Assembly: GCA_017613815.1 (NCBI GenBank)
Contig: JAGADB010000135.1
Span: 1 to 10,770, forward strand
DNA: 10,770 nucleotides
Origin: Clostridia bacterium
GTDB lineage: Bacteria; Bacillota; Clostridia; Oscillospirales; CAG-382
Reading direction: 5' to 3'
Made by a program: the position numbers and the translations under genes. The notes beneath the pieces were generated by a model. The model saw only the letters and a list, made by a program, of their open reading frames with translations. It was not told where the DNA came from and made no database searches. This document shows, in pieces, positions 5,971 to 10,770 of the stretch; the stretch's first letter is position 1; each line of letters starts with the position of its first letter.

Positions 5971-6016
5971 GAGCCTGTTGAAAAAATATTTCTGCCGTAA
6001 TTTTTTCAAGAGGCTC
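5971..6016 (+). other. Second large inverted repeat upstream of livH
   Basis: GAGCCTGTTGAAAAAAT (5971-5987) pairs with ATTTTTTCAAGAGGCTC (6000-6016) over 17 positions with one mismatch, around a 12-nt loop. It ends 60 bp before livH. The stretch TTGCGGA (5966-5972), overlapping its foot, is also complementary to TCCGCAA (5935-5941) in the palindrome before it, so the two structures could in principle compete. The role is unknown: mRNA stability, attenuation or a protein site. Confidence 0.6.
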
Positions 6017-6076
6017 TGAAATTATTAATTTTCAAGAAAACAAGCGAAAAAACGCACAAGGAAGTGTTCAAAGAAA

Positions 6077-7078
6077 ATGTTCGGCAAACTATTCTCCACC
6101 TGTCTTCCGTATATTCTTTCCGGAATATCGGTAGGCGGACAGTATGCGCTTATCGCCATAGGCTATACGATGGTATACGGCATATTGAGACTTATAAACT
6201 TCGCCCACGGCGATATATTCATGGTAGCGGGACTTATTATGATTTACTCCAACGTTTCGATAACGCCGCTGTTTATGAATATGGGATTTTCCGCGGAGTC
6301 GGCTTTTATTTTCTCGATAATAGCGTCGGTAGTTATAGTTCTGGTGCTTACGGTGCTGCTGGGACTTACGATAGAGAAAGCGGCGTACAGGCCGCTCAGA
6401 AGTGCGCCGAGAATGTCAGTTATGATTTCGGCGATAGGCGTTTCGTACCTCATTCAGAACGCCGCCATCTATATTACGGGCGGTCTTGCAAAGCCCTATC
6501 CGACGAAAGGCGCGGCAATGCCGTGGCTGTCCGACCAGATAACGGTGGGTTCTACTTCCATAAAGAGAGTAACGGTTATAACCCCGATACTTACGATACT
6601 TCTCGTTCTGGCGCTCGTGCTTCTCATAAAGAAGACCAAGATAGGAATGGCGATGAGAGCCGTTTCAAAGGACTTCCGTACGAGCAGGCTTATGGGAATA
6701 GAGGTAAACAACGTAATTTCGGTAACCTTCTTTATCGGCTCGTTCCTTGCGGCGGTCGGCTCGCTGCTCTACTTTACCAATTACGCGTCGGTAACGCCCA
6801 CGTCGGGCGCGATGCCGGGACTTAAGGCGTTCGTCGCCGCGGTGTTCGGAGGAATAGGCTCCGTTCCGGGCGCGGTAGTCGGCGCGTTCATCATAGGAAT
6901 ATGCGAAAACATACTCAAAGGACTTGACAATATACTTTCGACGGCGGGAGTGTTCAAAGACGGCTTTACGTTCGGCTTTGCGACGTTCTCCGACGCTTTC
7001 ACGTTCATTCTTCTCATCGTAATACTCTGCGTAAAACCGACGGGGCTCTTCGGTGAAAAGAACACCGATAAAGTGTAA
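6077..7078 (+). CDS. livH: Branched-chain amino-acid ABC transporter permease LivH
   Basis: The 333-residue membrane protein forms half of the translocation channel. LivH hallmarks are in place: GYTMVYGILRLINFAHGD (29-46), the coupling-loop region TKIGMAMRAVSKDF to RLMGI (187-208), which contacts an ATPase, the stretch FVAAVFGGIGSVPGAVVGA (252-270), and KPTGLFGE near the end (320-327). Hydrophobic stretches around 11-30, 46-60, 77-99, 112-133, 168-185, 212-235, 250-278 and 305-320 fit eight or so membrane spans. The start ATG at 6077 has AAGGAAG 12 nt upstream. A 184-bp gap with two hairpins precedes it, and livM follows after 17 nt. Length is slightly above the usual 290-310 residues. Confidence 0.94.
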   Translation: MFGKLFSTCLPYILSGISVGGQYALIAIGYTMVYGILRLINFAHGDIFMVAGLIMIYSNVSITPLFMNMGFSAESAFIFSIIASVVIVLVLTVLLGLTIEKAAYRPLRSAPRMSVMISAIGVSYLIQNAAIYITGGLAKPYPTKGAAMPWLSDQITVGSTSIKRVTVITPILTILLVLALVLLIKKTKIGMAMRAVSKDFRTSRLMGIEVNNVISVTFFIGSFLAAVGSLLYFTNYASVTPTSGAMPGLKAFVAAVFGGIGSVPGAVVGAFIIGICENILKGLDNILSTAGVFKDGFTFGFATFSDAFTFILLIVILCVKPTGLFGEKNTDKV

Positions 7079-7095
7079 ACGGGAGGAGGAGAATA

Positions 7096-8223
7096 ATGAA
7101 AAAATCAAGAAAAGATATGGTTTTCAACCTCTCCCTCGTGGCGCTGATTTTTATTGCGGTAATAATCGTTGAAAACATTCCCGGCGTAAACCCCATGCTT
7201 TCGACCGTGCTCAAAAAGGGCTCGATTTACGCGCTCGTTGCGGTTTCGATGAACTTGCTCAACGGCTTTACGGGACTCTTTTCACTCGGACAGGCGGGAT
7301 TTATGCTGCTCGGAGCGTATACCTACGCGGTTATAACCATTCCCGACTCGGCAAGGGAAAAGGTTTATATGTACGTTAAAGAGGGAAGCGCGGTTTCAAG
7401 GTCGTGGTTCGATAATATCGCAAACGGACTGCATCTGCCGGAGGGCGTTTCCAATATAGCGATAATGATTATAGGAATGCTCGCGGGCGGACTTATCGCC
7501 GCGTTCTTCTCGTGGCTCATAGGACTTCCCGTGCTGAAACTCAAGAGCGACTACCTCGCGATTGCTACTCTCGGTTTTGCAGAAATCATCCGCGCGATAT
7601 TCCAGTGGGATAAACTCGGCCCCGTAACCAACGGCTCAAACGTGCTGCGCAACTTCCCGACCTTTAAGACGGCGGTATTTCCGCTCACCGTGTCGGCGAT
7701 ATGCATACTGTTTATCGTGCTGCTCATAAATTCCACTTACGGCAGGGCGTTCAAGGCGATAAGAGACGACGAAATCGCGGCGGAAGCGATGGGAATAAAC
7801 CTTGCGCACCATAAGAGGCTCGCGTTCGTCATAAGCTCGTTTTTCGCGGGTATCGGCGGCGCGCTACTCGCCATGTTCCAGAATACGCTTCAGGCAACGC
7901 CTTTTAAGTCGGCGATGACGTATGAGATACTTCTTATCGTCGTAATCGGCGGCATCGGCTCGGTAAGCGGAAGCATCATCGCGTCGTTCCTCTATATTTC
8001 GGCGAGCGAATGGTGGCTCAGAGGCCTTGACAGCGGAAAATTCCTGTTCATAGAGTCTCCGGCGGTTCTGCGCGGCGGATTCAGAATGGTCGTCTTTTCG
8101 GTTATCATAATGATAATCGTGCTGTTCTTCAGAAAAGGCATTATGGGAGAGAGGGAACTTTCCGTTACGCGTTTTTTGAACTTTTTCAGAAAAAAAGACG
8201 GCAAAAATGAGGAAAACAGCTGA
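7096..8223 (+). CDS. livM: Branched-chain amino-acid ABC transporter permease LivM
   Basis: The 375-residue partner permease of LivH. It shows the family signature LLNGFTGLFSLGQAGFMLLG (54-73), LKLKSDYLAIATLGFAEIIR (147-166), the cytoplasmic coupling loop YGRAFKAIRDDEIAAEAMGI (215-234), VIGGIGSVSGS (283-293) and the closing FRKGIMG (345-351). The basic start and the Lys/Glu-rich C-terminal tail are expected to be cytoplasmic. A loop at about 83-120 (DSAREKVYMYVKEGSAV to PEGVSN) between membrane segments is hydrophilic and somewhat long. A strong ribosome site, GGGAGGAGGAG, lies just upstream of the ATG. The 28-nt gap to livG indicates co-transcription. Confidence 0.94.
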   Translation: MKKSRKDMVFNLSLVALIFIAVIIVENIPGVNPMLSTVLKKGSIYALVAVSMNLLNGFTGLFSLGQAGFMLLGAYTYAVITIPDSAREKVYMYVKEGSAVSRSWFDNIANGLHLPEGVSNIAIMIIGMLAGGLIAAFFSWLIGLPVLKLKSDYLAIATLGFAEIIRAIFQWDKLGPVTNGSNVLRNFPTFKTAVFPLTVSAICILFIVLLINSTYGRAFKAIRDDEIAAEAMGINLAHHKRLAFVISSFFAGIGGALLAMFQNTLQATPFKSAMTYEILLIVVIGGIGSVSGSIIASFLYISASEWWLRGLDSGKFLFIESPAVLRGGFRMVVFSVIIMIIVLFFRKGIMGERELSVTRFLNFFRKKDGKNEENS

Positions 8224-8251
8224 TTTTTTCAGTTAATACAGGAGCAAAAAA

Positions 8252-9097
8252 ATGAGTGAAAACGTACTTAGACTTGAAAATATAACGATGCAGTTCGGCG
8301 GCGTTGTTGCGATAAACGACCTCTCCCTTGAAGTAAACAAGGGCGAGATAGTGTCGCTCATAGGCCCCAACGGCGCGGGAAAAACGACGGTTTTCAACGT
8401 TATAACGGGCGTTTACGAGGCGACGAACGGCGCCGTGTACTATGAAGACAAGATGATTTTATCAAATCATCCGCAGGGCAAGATGAAAAAGATGTACGCC
8501 GGCACAAACGCCGATAAATTCCCCGACGTGATAGTCAAAACGCCCGACAGAATAACCTCTCTCGGAATTGCGAGAACGTTTCAGAATATAAGGCTTTTTA
8601 AGTCGATGACGGTTTTTGAAAACGTGCTTACCGCAAAGCATATGCTTAAAACAAGCAACGTCTTCAGCACCGCGCTTCGCCTGAACTACAAAGAAGAGGA
8701 AAACGCGAGAAACGAAACCATGCAGCTGCTCGAAAGACTCGGTCTCGACGACGTAAAGGAAGAGCTTGCGACGTCGCTTCCGTACGGAAAGCAAAGGTAC
8801 CTCGAAATCGCAAGAGCCCTTGCGACGAAGCCGAAGCTTCTTTTGCTCGACGAGCCGGCGGCAGGTATGAACCCGCAGGAAACCATGGCGCTCACGTCGT
8901 TCATAAAGAGCATAAGAGACGAATTCGACCTCACCGTGTTCATTATCGAGCACCATATGAATCTCGTAATGGATATATCCGACAGGATATACGTCATAGA
9001 TTTCGGCAAGCTCATTTCACACGGCGTGCCGGAAGAGGTGCAGAACGACGAAGCGGTAATTAAAGCTTATCTGGGGGTATCCGAAGAAGATGAGTAA
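8252..9097 (+). CDS. livG: Branched-chain amino-acid ABC transporter ATPase LivG
   Basis: The 281-residue ATP-binding subunit sits on the inner membrane face. Visible motifs: Walker A GPNGAGKTT (38-46), Q-loop in ARTFQNIRLF (Gln111), signature LPYGKQ (176-181, the LivG variant of LSGGQ, usually LPYGQQ), Walker B LLLLDEP (196-202) with catalytic Glu201, D-loop AAGMNP, and the switch His234 in IIEHHMN. It is about 25 residues longer than the usual 255. The extra length lies between the Walker A domain and the Q-loop, around residues 67-100 (KMILSNHPQGKMKK to VKTPDR), a Lys-rich segment. AGGAG precedes the ATG. Its end overlaps livF by 8 bp. Confidence 0.95.
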   Translation: MSENVLRLENITMQFGGVVAINDLSLEVNKGEIVSLIGPNGAGKTTVFNVITGVYEATNGAVYYEDKMILSNHPQGKMKKMYAGTNADKFPDVIVKTPDRITSLGIARTFQNIRLFKSMTVFENVLTAKHMLKTSNVFSTALRLNYKEEENARNETMQLLERLGLDDVKEELATSLPYGKQRYLEIARALATKPKLLLLDEPAAGMNPQETMALTSFIKSIRDEFDLTVFIIEHHMNLVMDISDRIYVIDFGKLISHGVPEEVQNDEAVIKAYLGVSEEDE

Positions 9098-9809
9098 CAA
9101 CATACTTGAAATAAACAATCTTTCGGTGAGCTACGGCGGAATAAAAGCCGTAAAAGGCGTAAACATAGAGGTTCCCGAAGGAAAGATAGTAACGCTTATA
9201 GGCGCGAACGGCGCGGGAAAGAGCACAATCTTACGCACAATATGCGGGCTTGAAAAGACCAAAACCGGCTCGATAAAGTTCTGCGGAGAGGAAATTCTGG
9301 GAAAACCGACCAACTATATCGTGTCAAAGGGCATAACCCTCGTTCCCGAGGGAAGATGCGTGTTCCCGAACCTCACGGTGCTTGAAAACCTGAAAGTCGG
9401 CGCATATCTGCGAAAAGACGACACAAAAGAGGATATGGACTACGTATTTTCGCTGTTTCCGAGATTAAAAGAGCGCGAATGGCAGCTTGCCGGCACGCTT
9501 TCGGGAGGAGAACAGCAGATGCTCGCCGTGGGCAGAGCTCTTATGGCAAAGCCGAAGCTTCTCATGATGGACGAGCCGTCTTTGGGACTTGCGCCGCTCA
9601 TAGTAAAGGATATTTTTTCGATAATAAAGACGATAAACGCTAAAAATATCACGGTTCTGCTCATAGAACAGAACGCAAACATGGCGCTTCAGGTGGCGGA
9701 GACCGCATACGTGCTCGAAACGGGAAGCGTTACCATGACCGGCAACGGAAGAGAGCTTTTGGAAGACGAGAGAATAAAAGAAGCGTATCTCGGCAAAAAG
9801 AAGCATTAA
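9090..9809 (+). CDS. livF: Branched-chain amino-acid ABC transporter ATPase LivF
   Basis: The 239-residue second ATPase of the importer pairs with LivG. Motifs: Walker A GANGAGKST (38-46), the LivF-typical LVPEGRCVFPNLTVLENL (84-101), signature LSGGEQQ (137-143), Walker B LLMMDEP (157-163) with Glu162, and LIEQNAN (191-197). Here the switch position is Gln193 instead of His; this is normal for LivF and is not damage. Length is typical of the family. The start codon lies inside the end of livG (ATGAGTAA, 8-bp overlap), which points to translational coupling and equal output of the two ATPases. Confidence 0.95.
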   Translation: MSNNILEINNLSVSYGGIKAVKGVNIEVPEGKIVTLIGANGAGKSTILRTICGLEKTKTGSIKFCGEEILGKPTNYIVSKGITLVPEGRCVFPNLTVLENLKVGAYLRKDDTKEDMDYVFSLFPRLKEREWQLAGTLSGGEQQMLAVGRALMAKPKLLMMDEPSLGLAPLIVKDIFSIIKTINAKNITVLLIEQNANMALQVAETAYVLETGSVTMTGNGRELLEDERIKEAYLGKKKH

Positions 9810-9835
9810 ATCAGTAAAAAAAGAGGCATTTTATT

Positions 9836-10770
9836 ATGAAAAGAACCTTAATCAAGGAAATTTATTCGGATATGCAGGGCTTTTCGGGCAAAGAAATCAC
9901 GCTCGGCGGCTGGGCAAGGAGCATAAGGGACAGCAAGGCGTTCGGCTTTATTGACCTGAACGACGGAAGCTGCTTCAAGGGCGTTCAGGTCGTTTTTGAA
10001 CGCGAAAAAATTTCAAATTACGACGAAATCGCAAAGCAGAACGTGGGTGCCGCGCTCGTGGTAAAGGGAAAGGTCGCTCTCACCCCCGAAAACAAGCAGC
10101 CGTTTGAGATAAAGGCGGACGAGATATGCGTTGAAGGCGCGTCGACCGCCGACTATCCGCTCCAAAAGAAGAGACATACCCTCGAATACCTGCGCGAGCA
10201 GGCGTATCTGCGCCCGAGAACAAATCTTTTCTCGGCGGTGTTCAGAGTGAGAAGCGAGGCGGCGTACGCGATACACTCCTTCTTTAACGAGAGGGGCTTC
10301 GTTTACGTTCATACACCCATCGTTACCGGCTCCGACTGCGAAGGCGCGGGCGAGATGTTCAGGATAACGACGCTCGATATGGATAATCTTGCGAAAACCG
10401 ACGACGGAAAAGTCGATTTTTCAAAGGACTTTTTCGGAAAGAGCACCAACCTCACCGTTTCGGGACAGCTCGAAGCCGAGACCTTTGCGCTTGCGTTCGG
10501 AAACGTGTATACCTTCGGCCCGACCTTCCGCGCCGAAAACTCAAATACCGCGCGCCACGCGGCCGAGTTCTGGATGATAGAGCCGGAAATCGCGTTCGCT
10601 GACTTAAACGACGACATGGAGCTTGCGTGGGATATGATAAAATATATCATAAAGCACGTTCTTGCAAACTGTAAGCAGGAGCTCGAATTTTTCAACAATT
10701 TCGTCGACAACACGCTGCTCGAAAGACTGAACACCCTTGCAAACAGCGAATACTGCAAGGTAACCTACAC
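9836..10770 (+). CDS. asnS: Asparaginyl-tRNA synthetase, cut by the window end
   Basis: This class II enzyme charges tRNA-Asn with asparagine in the cytoplasm. The first 311 residues of an expected 460 or so are present, with the frame open to the window end. Residues about 20-100 are the OB-fold anticodon-binding domain (ITLGGWARSIRDSKAFGFIDL). The catalytic domain begins near residue 125. SDCEGAGEMF (166-175), GKSTNLTVSGQLEAE (201-215) and motif 2, TFRAENSNTARH (230-241) then EFWMIEPE (244-251), are typical of AsnS and separate it from AspS. The ATG at 9836 has AGAGG 9 nt upstream. Only 26 nt separate it from livF, with no terminator or clear promoter in between, so it may be read through from the liv operon. 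A promoter inside livF cannot be excluded. Confidence 0.95.
   Translation, partial: MKRTLIKEIYSDMQGFSGKEITLGGWARSIRDSKAFGFIDLNDGSCFKGVQVVFEREKISNYDEIAKQNVGAALVVKGKVALTPENKQPFEIKADEICVEGASTADYPLQKKRHTLEYLREQAYLRPRTNLFSAVFRVRSEAAYAIHSFFNERGFVYVHTPIVTGSDCEGAGEMFRITTLDMDNLAKTDDGKVDFSKDFFGKSTNLTVSGQLEAETFALAFGNVYTFGPTFRAENSNTARHAAEFWMIEPEIAFADLNDDMELAWDMIKYIIKHVLANCKQELEFFNNFVDNTLLERLNTLANSEYCKVTY

Noticed and set aside
4744..6009. 421-codon open frame on the minus strand opposite livK
   Set aside because: It mirrors livK, whose lipobox and binding-protein fold are clear. The antisense product is rich in Cys, Arg and Val with no family resemblance and has no ribosome site, so it is a codon-bias shadow.
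6064..6825. 253-codon plus-strand frame overlapping livH
   Set aside because: Shadow of livH in a different frame; Arg/Tyr/His-rich with no membrane segments, whereas the livH frame carries all family signatures.

Overview
The window looks like chromosomal DNA of a Gram-positive anaerobe of the Bacillota, most likely class Clostridia. The grounds are an IreB (UPF0297) gene, purine-rich Shine-Dalgarno sites, a substrate-binding protein made as a lipoprotein, sigma-A type promoters with 17-bp spacers, and the style of the liv and asnS proteins. No genus can be named from the sequence alone. Most of the window is ordinary chromosome. I did not find a convincing new biological system; the least ordinary parts are the lone phage-type fibre gene at the left edge and the regulatory DNA between ireB and the liv operon.

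Left part (about 1-4406), all genes on the minus strand, in transcription order from right to left: ireB, which encodes a small regulatory phosphoprotein (4149-4406), followed after 22 nt by an unrecognised 94-residue protein (3842-4126) and a strong hairpin terminator (3798-3827). Then comes dacA, a secreted D-alanyl-D-alanine carboxypeptidase of cell-wall maturation (2552-3730), with its own predicted promoter. Last is a 755-residue phage baseplate/tail-fibre-like protein (109-2376) with its own near-consensus extended -10 promoter. No other phage gene is visible in the window.

Centre (4407-4689): a 283-bp divergent intergenic region. It holds a consensus-like promoter for ireB on the minus strand, two staggered promoters for the liv operon on the plus strand, a CodY-box-like sequence (12 of 15 consensus positions), an inverted repeat inside the liv promoter zone, and an 11-bp direct repeat spaced 33 bp across the ireB promoter.

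Right part (4690-10770), all on the plus strand: a complete branched-chain (or related) amino-acid ABC importer in canonical order. It consists of the lipoprotein binding protein (livK/livJ-type), the two permeases livH and livM, and the two ATPases livG and livF. A perfect 32-bp palindrome and a second large hairpin separate the binding-protein gene from the permeases, which probably sets the usual excess of binding protein over transporter. asnS (asparaginyl-tRNA synthetase) follows livF after only 26 nt with no visible terminator and runs off the right end of the window.

Working model (inference): the lipoprotein captures an amino acid outside the membrane, LivH and LivM form the channel, and LivG and LivF power import. 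A CodY-type regulator that senses branched-chain amino acids would be a natural controller. asnS may be partly expressed by readthrough from the operon.
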